A stretch of DNA of 64,000 nucleotides from Geomesophilobacter sediminis (GCF_016458275.1 NZ_JAEMHM010000022.1:41291-105290); one strand, 5' to 3'. Numbered from the stretch's first letter, positions 17,246 through 27,105 are shown. Program-made: numbers and translations. Notes: generated by a model not told the origin, from the sequence alone.

Positions 17246-18481
17246 TTAGGTTCGTCCCTTTCGGGGACCGAACCGGTTCCCGGTCAGAAGATAGGTGGCT
17301 TGCCGCCACCGGTCCACGAAATCGTCGGAAAGGTGACTCTTGATCCAGTGCACGGCCTGCAGCCTCGTTCGCTCCACCCCCTTCCGGGACTGCCAGCGGG
17401 CGGCCTCGATCCGGGCGGTGAAGCGGTTCGGCCAGATGCGCACCTCTTCGCAAGGGACGGGCGTGGCGCGCCAGTTGGCCTTGTAAGGCTGATTGCCGCG
17501 CGAAAGGTCGAACGAGGTCAAGCCGTGGGCGATCGCGTGCCGGATGGCCACCATGATGGAAAGGTTCCCCGGAGGGAATTCGGTTACTTCCGGGTCCATC
17601 CCCGCGAGGTACGAGTAGAGCGTGCCCCGGTCCACGAACTGGTATTCGACGGCAATGGGGGCGCCGTCCAGTTCGAGCCAGAAGAGAAACAACTGCCCCC
17701 GCTCCAACAGCTTTCCGGCCACCGTGCGGTGGAAGTTTCGGAACCGCTCGTCGCTGAAGCAGCCCAGCGGGTGCCTTCGGTCGCCCCAGCGGGCGCCATG
17801 CAGCCGGAAAAGCACCTCGAACCCCTCTTCCAGTCCCGCGGCATCGTCCACCTGACGCAGCCGCACCCGCCCCGAATCGAGATAAAGCCGCTCCCACTTC
17901 CGGCACCGTTTCCGGTGTGACCTCGAAATCATCGCGAGAAAACCTTCCCAGGTCGATGGCAGGGCGATCTGCCAGCAGCTGTGGTGGTACGGCGCTCGGT
18001 GGACGAGGAGGTCCCGTTGCGAAAGAGCCTCCAGCGTAGCGTGTACCGCCCCGTCATCGCTGTCGATCCAGTCCAGTTCGATAGCGTCCCAAAACGAGGC
18101 CCACTCCGACAGGGCCTGCGCCACCGCCGCTCCCACCAACCGCTCCCGTCCCGGCGGTGCAAGCCAGGTGCTGTGGGCGGTCGCCGCGTCCCCCGAGCCG
18201 AGCAGCGCCAGGGTGGCGCGGCCCCCGGCCACGTGCCGGTAAAGGGGAGCCAGCCCGACCAGGGCGCCGTGCGGGTCGTGAACCAGCAGCACCCACAGTT
18301 CGTCGTCGGAGGTCGCGTAACCGTCCCACCAGCTTAAAAGCCACTCCGGGGAGAGCATCGGGTTTCCGGCGGCAAGGGCGCGCCAGGCATTGCCTTGCCG
18401 ATCCAGTTCGGAGCGGTTGCCGACCCGGGTGATGCACAGGTCGCCGAAATGAACCGGTGGCGGCGCGGATCGGGCTACCAA
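17246..18481 (-). CDS. GNAT-type acyltransferase (BcsL/CelD-like, Acetyltransf_6)
   Basis: A 411-residue protein with a double GNAT fold. The recognisable part is FLAMISRSHRKRCRKWERLY, FRLHGARWG, a block FFLWLELDGAPIAVEYQF-like, and YSYLAGMDPE followed by FPPGNLSIMVAIRHAIAHG, the acyl-CoA-binding end. Family members occur in cellulose and exopolysaccharide loci. The start is taken as TTG 18481 because AAAGGGG lies six bases upstream and no ATG or GTG occurs before the homology. It overlaps the upstream gene by 7 bases. Acyl donor and acceptor are unknown. Confidence 0.7.
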   Translation of the reverse strand: MVARSAPPPVHFGDLCITRVGNRSELDRQGNAWRALAAGNPMLSPEWLLSWWDGYATSDDELWVLLVHDPHGALVGLAPLYRHVAGGRATLALLGSGDAATAHSTWLAPPGRERLVGAAVAQALSEWASFWDAIELDWIDSDDGAVHATLEALSQRDLLVHRAPYHHSCWQIALPSTWEGFLAMISRSHRKRCRKWERLYLDSGRVRLRQVDDAAGLEEGFEVLFRLHGARWGDRRHPLGCFSDERFRNFHRTVAGKLLERGQLFLFWLELDGAPIAVEYQFVDRGTLYSYLAGMDPEVTEFPPGNLSIMVAIRHAIAHGLTSFDLSRGNQPYKANWRATPVPCEEVRIWPNRFTARIEAARWQSRKGVERTRLQAVHWIKSHLSDDFVDRWRQATYLLTGNRFGPRKGRT

Positions 18482-19458
18482 TAGCAACCCCTTTCGATCT
18501 TCTCTTTGTTCACCGGGGTTTCCCCCGCCGACGGGCGGACCCAGTGCTCGTTGAAGAGCTTCATCGTCGAATCCGCGTACTCCCGCTCCCACCGTTTCCC
18601 CTTGATGCCAAAGAGGACCTGGGTCACCCCTCCCAGGTGGACCGCCGGTCTCCCCATCTGTTTCACGAAGGAGGCGAGGGGGAGGCCGTAGGCGCCGGCG
18701 CCGACGATGCAGATGTCGAAGGTCTCCGCGGCGATGGCGTCGCACATGGAGCGGTAGGCGTCGAACCAGGTGGCAAAGCCGGTCGAGGCTCCCCCGATCG
18801 ACTGCACCGCCTTGATCGTTTTCAGTTCGAACTCCGGCAGTACCTCCGGGTCGGCGAAGAGGAGCTCCCGCTTTTCCCGGTACTGGCTCCGGATCGAATC
18901 CTCAAACGGGTGCACTACGAGTACCGTCTTCCCGGCCAGAAGGGAGCTCCAGGGGTGTGCGAAGCGGAACGGCTCCAGGCAGTCGAGATCCACCAGGGCG
19001 GCCCGGGGGCAGTGGTCGTTGCAGACCACGTTTTCGTACTGGTTGAACCAGACCCCCATCACGTCGACGGAGGCGATGTGCCCCAGGAACATTTCGGCGA
19101 AGGCGTCGAGCGAGGCGTCGTCGGCGGGGAAGAATCCGGCCTGGTTGGACATCGTGGTCCGGATTTTACGCGGATACGGCGTTTGGCGGGTCCGCCGCTT
19201 TTCCAGGTAGTGGCGCAGGCAGGTGAGCTCCACCGCCCCGATGCGCGAGATCATCAGCGGCTCCCGGCGCGCGAGAAGCTCCTTGACCCGGTCGTGCCCC
19301 GGCTGGCCGTAGAGGATCTGCTGCCGGTAACCGGGACCGCGCCACTTGATCAGGTCTTGCTTCTCGATGACGATCAGGTTCAGGCGGTCCAGGGTGTCAT
19401 GCAGCCGGTTGATGCGGATCAGGGCCCGCTTGACCATGTCGGATTCAATCAGGGGCAT
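18475..19458 (-). CDS. GT-D fold glycosyltransferase-like protein
   Basis: A 327-residue soluble protein. EPLMISRIGAVELTCLRHYL near residues 66-85 resembles the RxG.xE motif of GT-D (former DUF1792) glycosyltransferases. NQAGFFPADDASLDAFAE, GKTVLVVHPFEDSI and CDAIAAETFDICIVGAGAYG follow in the order seen in that family. The start ATG 19458 has AAGGAAG upstream. It overlaps both neighbours (14 bases with the flippase, 7 with the GNAT gene), so it is part of a tightly packed operon. The assignment is by motif only; specificity unknown. Confidence 0.6.
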   Translation of the reverse strand: MPLIESDMVKRALIRINRLHDTLDRLNLIVIEKQDLIKWRGPGYRQQILYGQPGHDRVKELLARREPLMISRIGAVELTCLRHYLEKRRTRQTPYPRKIRTTMSNQAGFFPADDASLDAFAEMFLGHIASVDVMGVWFNQYENVVCNDHCPRAALVDLDCLEPFRFAHPWSSLLAGKTVLVVHPFEDSIRSQYREKRELLFADPEVLPEFELKTIKAVQSIGGASTGFATWFDAYRSMCDAIAAETFDICIVGAGAYGLPLASFVKQMGRPAVHLGGVTQVLFGIKGKRWEREYADSTMKLFNEHWVRPSAGETPVNKEKIERGCYW

Positions 19459-20833
19459 CTTCTTCCTTTCGCTTGGCTTGCCCGCCAGCGCCCGCCGCGC
19501 CATCGGCAGCGGCCAGCCGCGCGCCAAAAAAGGCGGCCTGGTACAGCTCCCGCAGATCCCTGCGCAGCAGGCACGGCATCAGGACCACCGCCGTCGCCTG
19601 GCCGGCGATGCTGGATAGGGCGGCGCCCACCACCCCGAATTTGCCGATCAGCAGGGCGTTGCTCCCTACGCTGACCACCGCTGCGACCACCGTGCTGGCG
19701 AGGATGACCCCGCGCAGGTCGTCATTGATCACCCACATCGACTGGGCCATCCCCTGGAAGGAGAACAGCACCACGAAGACCAGCAGGCTCAAGACGGTCG
19801 CCGTCTGCCGGTATTGCACCCCGTAGAGGAGTTCCACCGCCCACGGCGCGGCCAACGCCGTCAAAAGGGCCACCGCCAGGGAAACGACCGCGAAGAGACG
19901 AAAGACGGTCACGAGCGCCTGCCGGTACTCCGTCTCGCTCCGCTCCTTCTTCCGGGCGATGAACGGGGAGACGCTCGCGATGAGGGTGGTCGGGATCACG
20001 TTCCAGACCTGGGAAAGCGGGACCGCTGCCGCATAGATTCCGAGTTCCTTTTCCCCGAGCAACTCCCGGAGCATGATCTGATCGATCCGCAGGTACGCCG
20101 TCATCATCAGCCCGCTGATCAGGAACGGCCAGCTCAGGCCCAGCAGCCGCTTGGCCTCGTTGAGACTGGGAGTCCACGCCTCGGGGGTCGGGAACCGGCG
20201 GTAGACCAGGGCCAGTCCCGCGGCAAAGATGGCCGCTTCCACGGCCATGACCACCGCGAAGGCGATCAGCGGTGCCTTCAAAAGCAGCAGGATCACCTTG
20301 ATCCCGTTTGCTACCAGGTAGGAGTAGAGCTTCACCTTCACGGTGCGCTTGCTCTGGCTTTGGCTTTGAAACCAGCAGTCGATGAGGTCGGTGGTCTGGA
20401 ATACCAGCATGGCGCCGACGACTGCGGCCAGCAGGATCAGCCGGGGCTCCTCGGGATGGAACAGGGCCATGGCGGCGATGACGCAGAGCCAGGAGCCGAC
20501 GCTCGTGACCAGCCTGAGCCGCATCGCGGTCCCCAGGACCAGCCCCGCCGGCACCGTCTCGCGGGAAAGGTCGCGGAGCACGAACCCCTCGGCCTGGAGG
20601 TCGGAGGTCATCTGGAAAAAGGCGATGAAGGAGAGGACGTAGGCCAGTTCGCCGAACTGGGTCGGGCCGAGATGCCGCGCCACCCATGCCCCCACGGTGA
20701 GCCCGATGACCATGCGGGCAATCCGGTCCAGGAAGAGCCAGCCGGTGTTCCCGATCGCCCTCTGGAACTGGAGCCGGCCGTCGAGCCACTCCCGGACCGT
20801 TTCCGGCAGGTAGGCCATCCACCAGGAATTCAT
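19445..20833 (-). CDS. Polysaccharide flippase, Wzx/MATE-like
   Basis: A 462-residue integral membrane protein with about twelve helices. It has the typical N-terminal segment (NTGWLFLDRIARMVIGLTVGAWVARHLGP..FG), a mid-protein SWPFLISGLMMTAYLRIDQIML signature and the closing helices of PST exporters. It would flip lipid-linked repeat units across the inner membrane. The C terminus is a charged Ala/Gly/Lys tail. ATG 20833 is used; an ATG five codons later is an alternative. It is the only flippase in the window, so it probably serves the whole cluster. No Wzy polymerase is identified. Confidence 0.82.
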   Translation of the reverse strand: MNSWWMAYLPETVREWLDGRLQFQRAIGNTGWLFLDRIARMVIGLTVGAWVARHLGPTQFGELAYVLSFIAFFQMTSDLQAEGFVLRDLSRETVPAGLVLGTAMRLRLVTSVGSWLCVIAAMALFHPEEPRLILLAAVVGAMLVFQTTDLIDCWFQSQSQSKRTVKVKLYSYLVANGIKVILLLLKAPLIAFAVVMAVEAAIFAAGLALVYRRFPTPEAWTPSLNEAKRLLGLSWPFLISGLMMTAYLRIDQIMLRELLGEKELGIYAAAVPLSQVWNVIPTTLIASVSPFIARKKERSETEYRQALVTVFRLFAVVSLAVALLTALAAPWAVELLYGVQYRQTATVLSLLVFVVLFSFQGMAQSMWVINDDLRGVILASTVVAAVVSVGSNALLIGKFGVVGAALSSIAGQATAVVLMPCLLRRDLRELYQAAFFGARLAAADGAAGAGGQAKRKEEDAPD

Positions 20834-20870
20834 CGCGAAAGGCCCCGCATCGGCGTCTGAGGTGCGGCGT

Positions 20871-21785
20871 TCATGCCGACCTTCCCGAGACGGCGTCGCG
20901 TACCAGGATTCGGAGCATCGGCACGAGGATCAGGAGGTCGTACAGGAACAGAACCGTGGGCGCCGGTATCCCGAACCGGCGGCGGAGCGCCTTGGGGATT
21001 ACCGCCGCCTCGTGGAGGACGTTTTTCAGCGCCGGGTGTTCGGAAAGCCCGCCCCTTTCGCAGTAGAAGCGGCGCAGCCGCTCGTGGCGGAGCCGCCAGT
21101 CGGCGCGCTCCGGGTCGCTGAGCTCCCGGCCGCTGAAGTTGTTCGCACCGTGAACGCGGTAGTTCACCCCCAGCCCCGGCAGGTACAGCTTGTGCGCCCC
21201 CAGGATCGAGGCGCCATAGATCAGCACGTCGTCGGCCCGGGTCACCCAGTCCTTCTCGAAGGGGTAGGGGAGCAGCGCATGGAGGAGCGATCCGGCGACC
21301 GAGACGCACGAGGTCGCCTCCCCGATCCAGCAGAGGGTTTTGCGGGTGAGCGCCGAGGTGGCAGGGAAGGGGAAAGGGGGGGCGGCGCCGATCCGTGCCG
21401 AGGCGAGGGTGGGGGCGCCGTCTCGAAACCGCACCGGCTCGACGAAGACGAACTCCGCCTTGCCGCTGCCGATCGCTTCCTGAAACCGCTCCAGGTAATC
21501 CGGAGGATAGCTGTCGTCGGCATCCAGGAAAAAGACCCGGTCCTGTCGGCCGATATGCTCCAGGGCCGCCTGGAACGCGGAGAGCTGGCCGCCGTTTTCC
21601 TTGTGGATCGCAACGGCGCCGGGGCACTGAGTGCAGAAGGCGGCGATCACCTCGCCCGAGGCGTCGGTGGAGCCGTCGTCGACGATGACGATCCGGTCAA
21701 AGGGCCGGGTCTGGGACGCCGCCGAGTCCAGGCACTCCCGAAGGTAGGGAGCGTAGTTGTAGTTGGTCACCAGGCAGACGTTCAT
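20871..21785 (-). CDS. Family 2 glycosyltransferase
   Basis: A 304-residue GT-A enzyme. Motifs: VTNYNYAPYLRECLDSAASQ (N-terminal nucleotide region), IVDDGSTDAS, ENGGQLSAF, FLDADDSYPPDYLE (DXD metal site) and WVTRADDVLIYGAS (probable catalytic-base region). The C terminus has one hydrophobic stretch (TVLFLYDLLILVPML). The ATG 21785 overlaps the stop of the preceding family 4 gene as ATGA. Likely role: a cytoplasmic addition to the lipid-linked repeat unit; sugar unknown. Confidence 0.82.
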   Translation of the reverse strand: MNVCLVTNYNYAPYLRECLDSAASQTRPFDRIVIVDDGSTDASGEVIAAFCTQCPGAVAIHKENGGQLSAFQAALEHIGRQDRVFFLDADDSYPPDYLERFQEAIGSGKAEFVFVEPVRFRDGAPTLASARIGAAPPFPFPATSALTRKTLCWIGEATSCVSVAGSLLHALLPYPFEKDWVTRADDVLIYGASILGAHKLYLPGLGVNYRVHGANNFSGRELSDPERADWRLRHERLRRFYCERGGLSEHPALKNVLHEAAVIPKALRRRFGIPAPTVLFLYDLLILVPMLRILVRDAVSGRSA

Positions 21786-22846
21786 GCAACCAGCTCCCTC
21801 AGATACCCAGCCCGGAACGCCTCGAGCCGGTACTGGTCGCGCAGGGGGGGGGCGGGACGGGGGTGCTCCAGCTCGTCGAGGATCGCCTGCGCCAGGGCTG
21901 CGCGGTTGCCGTAGGTGACGGTGCGTCCGTACTCGTCACCGGCGAGGATCTCGCGGATGCCGTCGGAGTCGGTCCCGACCACCCGGGTCCCGGCGGCGAT
22001 CGCCTCGATCACCGTGATCCCGAAACCTTCGAAGACCGAGGGGACCACCACGCACTGCGCCTTGTTGTAGAGCGCGTTCAGATCCTGATCGGGCACGAAC
22101 CCCAGAAAGGTCACGTTTTCCGCGATCCCGAGCCGGCGGGAAAGCGCCCGCATCCGCTCCAGATGGCTTCCCTTCCCGCCGACGTAGAGGTGGACCCGGG
22201 GGCGCCGGGCCACTACGGCCGGGAAACTCCGGATCAGAAACTCGATCCCCTTGCGCCGGTCGATCCGCCCGACGTACACGACGGTATCGGGATCCTTTCC
22301 GGCGGCCAGAGGATGAAAGCGGGTGGTATCCACGGCGTTGAAGATGGTGGTTATCTTTTCCGGCGCGATGCCGTAGTCGTCGATCAGTGCCTGCCGGGTC
22401 GCGTCGGAGACGGCGACGATCCGGGTGGCGAGCTCATAGCTCCGCTTCTCGAAGGGGATGAAGATGCGCTTCCAGAACTGCGAGGCGAGGTGGCGGCACT
22501 GCTGGCGGTAGGTATGGTGGCAGGTGACGATGACCGGGATGGGGAGGCGCCGGGCCAGGAGGACGCCGCCGGGACCCGTGTGGAGGTTCAGCCGCTCGAG
22601 ACCGAATTTCTCGATGACGCGGTGCGCCTCCAGGTGGAGCCAGAGGGAAACCCCGACCTGCTTCAGCCAGCGGACCGGTGCGAAGTCGATCCGGACGTGG
22701 CGGGGGAGCGCGTTTCGTGCCGGGGAGAAGAAGAGCCAGCCGGCATCCTGAATCTCCGAATACATCAGGTGGGTGTGTCTCCCTATGCCGCCGATCAACG
22801 GGAAGAAATCATAGGTGATAATGCCGATCTTTATGACGCACCTCAA
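21782..22846 (-). CDS. Family 4 glycosyltransferase (GT-B)
   Basis: A 354-residue retaining glycosyltransferase. KIGIITYDFFPLIGGIGRHT is the N-terminal glycine-rich acceptor loop; VVYVGRIDRRKGIEFLI opens the donor domain; EGFGITVIEAIAAG carries the EX7E pair. The start is TTG 22846 and is uncertain, since no ATG or GTG precedes the homology. It is translationally coupled to the next gene (4-base overlap). Confidence 0.85.
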   Translation of the reverse strand: MRCVIKIGIITYDFFPLIGGIGRHTHLMYSEIQDAGWLFFSPARNALPRHVRIDFAPVRWLKQVGVSLWLHLEAHRVIEKFGLERLNLHTGPGGVLLARRLPIPVIVTCHHTYRQQCRHLASQFWKRIFIPFEKRSYELATRIVAVSDATRQALIDDYGIAPEKITTIFNAVDTTRFHPLAAGKDPDTVVYVGRIDRRKGIEFLIRSFPAVVARRPRVHLYVGGKGSHLERMRALSRRLGIAENVTFLGFVPDQDLNALYNKAQCVVVPSVFEGFGITVIEAIAAGTRVVGTDSDGIREILAGDEYGRTVTYGNRAALAQAILDELEHPRPAPPLRDQYRLEAFRAGYLRELVA

Positions 22847-22918
22847 CCCGCTGCAAAGTCAATACCCAGCGCACTATAGTACAAATGACCGGGCAAGTCC
22901 ATAAATACAAAGGAGCTT

Positions 22919-24076
22919 TCAGGCTTCCGCCCGCACTCCGGATCGGGCACGCGCCAGAAGTTTCCGGTACCACTCCTTTTTCATGCACGGTTTTTCCAGA
23001 GCCACAAAGAAGAGTGTCGATAGCAACAGGATCAGCGGCACCATGATCAGGCCGGCAATGAGTATTTCGGCCCACACCGGAAGGAGATGCCAGAAGCCGA
23101 ACTGTAACAGCGGACGGATCAGCGCGGAAATGATGGTGTAGTGGTAGAGATAGATCGTGTAGCACATCCCGCCGATGATGTAGATCGGGGGGGCGGTGAA
23201 GAAGCGGTTGCTCCAGGTGCCGCGGAAGGCGCCGAGATAGGCCAAGAACATCGGGAAGGCGATGAGGGCGCGGGCGTTGCCGCCCAGGCCGAGGCAGACG
23301 CAAAACGCTCCCCAGCCGGCGAGCGAAGCGAGGTCCCCGCCCAGGGAACGCCGGGGGCGCTCGCCCCAGTCGGCCAGGTACAGATCGACCAACAGGAACC
23401 CGGTCAGGAAGAATTGGGCGGAAGAAAGGAGCGAGAGGTCGAAACGCGGTGTTCCCCCGAGGCGCTGCGCGGCAAGCGAGAGCACCACGATGGTGCCGAC
23501 CAGCACGAGACGGCGCCAGGTCTTGGAGCCGATCCGGAACACCGTGCTGATGATCGGGGCCAACAGGTAAAACTGGAGTTCGATCTCCAGCGACCAGGCG
23601 ACGAAGTTGACCGAGCTCATTGCACCGTACACGGCGTTGTGGAGGTAAAAGACGCTGGCCAGCAGGTGCGGCAGGAGCTGGGCCGGGCTCTCCCCGGCGA
23701 CCAGGGTCAAAAGAAGGAACCGGATCAGGAGGTTCGCGATGTAGGGGGGCTCCAGGCGGGTGAGGCGGCGCAGCAGGTAGCTTTTCAGCGGCGGAACCTG
23801 ACCGTGGCCGAGGTGTCCCTTGGCAAAGGGGAGGGCGATCACGAAACCGCTGATGATGAAGAAGAGCTGGACCCCGATGTCGCCGTAGGAAAGTACGACG
23901 GCCAAGAGGTCGGCGTCTTCGGTCCGCCCCGTCTTGGAGGTGATGAACCAGCTGAGGTGGAAAAGGACCACCGACATGATCGCGATAAAGCGGAGTCCGT
24001 CGATCTCGGCGATGAACTGCCCCGAGGCGGTATCACGCGATGCCCTGGCGATCAGCCATCTGGTCAAGGAGCGCAT
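22919..24076 (-). CDS. Acyltransferase 3 family (OafA-like) membrane protein
   Basis: A 385-residue integral membrane enzyme, paralogue of 9811-11028. It has GQFIAEIDGLRFIAIMSVVL with FHLS, GDIGVQLFFIISGFVIALPF, LLRRLTRLEPPYIANLL, NFVAWSLEIELQFY and a final LEKPCMKKEWYRK. It would O-acylate sugars at the outer face of the inner membrane. ATG 24076 is used; a TTG two codons earlier is possible. It is divergent from the methyltransferase at 24254. Confidence 0.88.
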   Translation of the reverse strand: MRSLTRWLIARASRDTASGQFIAEIDGLRFIAIMSVVLFHLSWFITSKTGRTEDADLLAVVLSYGDIGVQLFFIISGFVIALPFAKGHLGHGQVPPLKSYLLRRLTRLEPPYIANLLIRFLLLTLVAGESPAQLLPHLLASVFYLHNAVYGAMSSVNFVAWSLEIELQFYLLAPIISTVFRIGSKTWRRLVLVGTIVVLSLAAQRLGGTPRFDLSLLSSAQFFLTGFLLVDLYLADWGERPRRSLGGDLASLAGWGAFCVCLGLGGNARALIAFPMFLAYLGAFRGTWSNRFFTAPPIYIIGGMCYTIYLYHYTIISALIRPLLQFGFWHLLPVWAEILIAGLIMVPLILLLSTLFFVALEKPCMKKEWYRKLLARARSGVRAEA

Positions 24077-24253
24077 GGTCAAGGGCCCCGCCGGCGAACT
24101 TTGGACGGCGCCGGAACGTCCCGGTGCCAGGGGCCGCCTTCGCGTAGTGGGGCGAAAATGCAGCGGCTTTTTGGCGTGCGCCGGCCGATGATTCCTTTTT
24201 TATTCATCATTGTTTTCATCTTTCTTCGGTATTTGGCTGGGCAAGGTAGGGCG

Positions 24254-25351
24254 ATGTCGAACTCCCTGCCCAAGACCTTGGAACCCCGCGCTACCGGGAC
24301 CGATCCTCTTTACGGAACCGGTCAAATCACCGTATCCCCGTCGCCGGTTGCCCTTCCCACCGCCCCCCAAAAAATCCGGAAACGTTCCCCACTGATCGGC
24401 TTGATCAAGATGCTGTTGCCGGTTGCCGACCTCTGCCTGGCGCCTTTTGTGTATCCGTCGGCCTTTCTGCTCAAGCTGGTACGGAGCGCCGGGGTGCACC
24501 GGATGCCGCTTTGCCGTCGGGCGCTTCTTGCCGTCGGCGTCTTCCCGATCCGCAACCACTACTTCGAGCCGCTCTTCGACACCCGGGCGCTCAGGCATTC
24601 CCTGGAACAGGGGCGCCGTCTTCCCGGCATCACCTGGAACGTCACGGAACAGCTCCGTCTGCTGGGGAGCTTCCGCTACGCCGACGAGATGAAAGGGATC
24701 CCGGATCATCCCGCCGGAAACCTCGATTTTCACTTCAACAACGTCGCCTTCGAAAGCGGCGATGCCGAATTCCTCTACAGCCTGATCCGCCAGAAAAAGC
24801 CCGCCCGGATCTTCGAGATCGGCAGCGGACATTCCACCCGGATGGCGCGGCGCGCCATCAAGCGCAACCGGGAGGAAACCCCCGACTACCGCTGCCAGCA
24901 CGTCTGCATCGAGCCGTATGAGCAGCCCTGGCTGGAGCAGGTCGGGGTGCGGGTCGTGCGCCGGCGAGTCGAGGACCTCGATCCCGCTTTCTTCGCGGTG
25001 CTGGAGGAAAACGACCTCCTCTTCATCGACTCCTCCCACGTGATCCGCCCGCAGGGGGACGTCCTCTTCGAGTACCTGGAGCTTCTCTCCACCCTGAAGC
25101 CGGGGGTCATCGTCCACGTGCACGACATCTTCTCGCCGCGCGACTACCCGAAGGAGTGGGTTGCCGACGAAGTGCGGCTCTGGAACGAGCAGTACCTCCT
25201 GGAGGCTTTTCTCACCGGCAACCGCGACTGGAAGATCCTCGCCGCGGTCAACTACCTGCATCACAACCACTTCGAGGCGCTCAAGGCCGCCTGCCCCTAC
25301 CTGACCCGGGAAGACAACCCCGGCTCCTTCTACCTCCAAAAGGTCGCCTAG
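24254..25351 (+). CDS. SAM-dependent methyltransferase (Methyltransf_24-like)
   Basis: A 365-residue protein. The N-terminal 100 residues are basic with two hydrophobic stretches (LIGLIKMLLPVADLCLAPFV; PSAFLLKLV), suggesting membrane contact. The catalytic part has FEIGSGHSTRMARRAI (SAM motif I), HVCIEPYEQPWLEQ (ribose-binding acidic region), NDLLFIDSSHV and PGVIVHVHDIFSPRDYP. The start ATG 24254 follows GGTAGGGCG. Related proteins occur in glycan and cephalosporin-hydroxylase-like methyltransferase groups; the substrate is unknown. It is transcribed away from the acyltransferase. Confidence 0.7.
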   Translation: MSNSLPKTLEPRATGTDPLYGTGQITVSPSPVALPTAPQKIRKRSPLIGLIKMLLPVADLCLAPFVYPSAFLLKLVRSAGVHRMPLCRRALLAVGVFPIRNHYFEPLFDTRALRHSLEQGRRLPGITWNVTEQLRLLGSFRYADEMKGIPDHPAGNLDFHFNNVAFESGDAEFLYSLIRQKKPARIFEIGSGHSTRMARRAIKRNREETPDYRCQHVCIEPYEQPWLEQVGVRVVRRRVEDLDPAFFAVLEENDLLFIDSSHVIRPQGDVLFEYLELLSTLKPGVIVHVHDIFSPRDYPKEWVADEVRLWNEQYLLEAFLTGNRDWKILAAVNYLHHNHFEALKAACPYLTREDNPGSFYLQKVA

Positions 25352-25651
25352 ACCTCGCTACGGTGGGCACGCCGTGCCCACGCCGATAACCCGCACAGCA
25401 AAGAAAGTGCCACCGTCGATCCTCACCCCGGGGGTGCCGTTGCTTTGGGGCCGGCTGAGCCGCACGGCCCCTATCTGCGCCATTTCTCAGATCTTTCCGG
25501 CCCGATTCTTTTCGCTCCGGCTGCAGCGCACGGCGTCCGGGTAAAGGTAGGTGCCGGTCATTTGGCGAAGTGATCTGGTGCGGGGCGACGGCGCGGATTG
25601 GGCGTTGATCGGCGGGTGGAGTCTTTGGGAGAGGTACGGCGAATTTCCCGT
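25352..25651. other. 300-base gap between convergent genes
   Basis: It holds a perfect palindrome, GTGGGCAC/GTGCCCAC, at 25362-25380, that may act as a bidirectional terminator though no long T run follows. No other feature seen. Confidence 0.45.
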
Positions 25652-26623
25652 TTACCCGCCCTGGCCGGGATGCTGGGGGCGCAGCCGGCGGGATTCCAGG
25701 CGCTTCACCCGGTACTGGACGTCCTCCATGAGGCGCCGGTTCACCGCGAGGAGGTCGGCGAGAAAGGCGGTCAGCATGGTCTGGAAGCCGACGCCGAGCA
25801 GGATCGAGGCGAGGATCAGGGACTGGACGTGCCCGGAGCCGTCGCCGGAGAGGTAGAACCAGAGAAAACGCAGCCCCACCACGAGGCCGATGCTGAAAAG
25901 CGCCACCCCCACCGACATGAAGAAGCGAAACGCCTTGTAGACGACGAAGATCCGGATGATGGTGACCACGGACTTCCGGATGTAGCTGGGGATGCTCTTC
26001 ACCAGGCGGGAGGGGCGCAGCTCGTCGTTTACCCGGACCGGAACCGAGGTGATGGCGAGGTTCTTCTGCCCCGCCTGGATGATCGTTTCCAGGGTGTAGG
26101 TGTATTCGTTGAAGACGTTGATCCGGCGCGCCGCCTCGCGCGACATGGCGCGAAAGCCGCTCGGCGCGTCCTCGATGCTCGTCTTGCTCACCGTCCGCAC
26201 CACCGCCGAGCCGAAGCGCTGCAGCATTTTCTTCATCCAGGAGAACGACTCGATCTGCCCGATGGGGCGCTCCCCCACCACGATGTCCGCCTTGCCGGCC
26301 ACAATCGGTGCGGTGAGCAGGGGGATGTCGGCGGCCACGTACTGGTTGTCGGCGTCGGTGTTGACGATCACGTCCGCCCCGAGGATGATGGCCGCGTCCA
26401 GGCCGGCGAGGAAGGTCCGGGCCAGCCCCTGGTTCTTGGTGAAGCTCACCACGTGGTCCACGCCGCAGCGCCGGGCGACTTCCGCGGTGGCGTCGGTGCT
26501 GCCGTCGTTGATGACGAGCCACTCGACCTCGTCGAACCCGGGGACCTCGCGCGGCAGGTCCTTGAGGGTGACCGGGAGGGTCTCCGCTTCGTTGAAGCAG
26601 GGAATTTGGATGATCAGTTTCAT
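25652..26623 (-). CDS. Family 2 glycosyltransferase with C-terminal membrane domain (DPM1/ArnC-like)
   Basis: A 323-residue enzyme. The GT-A part has KLIIQIPCFNEAETL, INDGSTDATAEVA, VNTDADNQYVAADIP (DXD site) and EDAPSGFRAMSRE. Two C-terminal helices (about 225-250 and 262-290) anchor it in the membrane, as in polyprenyl-phosphate sugar synthases. The start ATG 26623 is set by homology. Predicted product: a polyprenyl-phosphate sugar for the GT39-like enzymes in this window. It is the last gene of the glycan region on this side. Confidence 0.83.
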   Translation of the reverse strand: MKLIIQIPCFNEAETLPVTLKDLPREVPGFDEVEWLVINDGSTDATAEVARRCGVDHVVSFTKNQGLARTFLAGLDAAIILGADVIVNTDADNQYVAADIPLLTAPIVAGKADIVVGERPIGQIESFSWMKKMLQRFGSAVVRTVSKTSIEDAPSGFRAMSREAARRINVFNEYTYTLETIIQAGQKNLAITSVPVRVNDELRPSRLVKSIPSYIRKSVVTIIRIFVVYKAFRFFMSVGVALFSIGLVVGLRFLWFYLSGDGSGHVQSLILASILLGVGFQTMLTAFLADLLAVNRRLMEDVQYRVKRLESRRLRPQHPGQGG

Positions 26624-27105
26624 ACCTGGGTTCCGATCCTGGTGAGTCTGAAAAACGTAGAACCTTGAACGTCGAACGTGGAACCTTCTCAAGAGTAGCC
26701 GGGGGAGTATGACACAAAGATGAGCGCAGGTAAACCTGATTGCTTTCAGACTCATATGGCTTCAGCAACGGCGATTCTCTGTATTGGAAAAGTGTAATGC
26801 AATGAGTGCTCATTTGTCGGCTGATCCGGCTGAAGTATTTGGAAACGCGTCCGATAAGTAGTGAGGTTGTATCTGAATTGTATTGACGGGTTCCCGCGCC
26901 GGGGTGTACTCTCCGGCGGTGGCGCCCCGTAAAACCTTCTCCCGCCGGGAGCCGGGCGGGCGTCAGGCCGGGTGAGGGGTGGCAACCGCAGCGTGGCGTT
27001 TTCCCTCACCCCGACCCTCTCCCGAGGGGAGAGGGAGGTACTGGTGATGAGTGCCGCGGGCACCTGGCGCGTCGCTTATCCGAGCAAAGCAACAACAGGG
27101 ATTTC
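26624..27105. other. 482-base gap between divergent genes
   Basis: It contains a GAACGT-type direct-repeat stretch at 26658-26690 and a possible sigma-70 promoter at 26883-26912. A GGGAGAGGG-type palindromic repeat (CCCTCTCCC/GGGGAGAGGG) lies near 27012-27031. No gene seen. Confidence 0.45.
26883..26912 (+). promoter_or_regulatory. Possible sigma-70 promoter for ccsA
   Basis: TTGACG at 26883-26888 and TACTCT at 26907-26912 with an 18-base spacer. It is about 190 bases upstream of the ccsA start. Confidence 0.35.

Noticed and set aside
23141..24253. Extension of the methyltransferase frame by 370 codons upstream
   Set aside because: The extension overlaps the acyltransferase gene on the other strand and has no homology; ATG 24254 has a good ribosome site.
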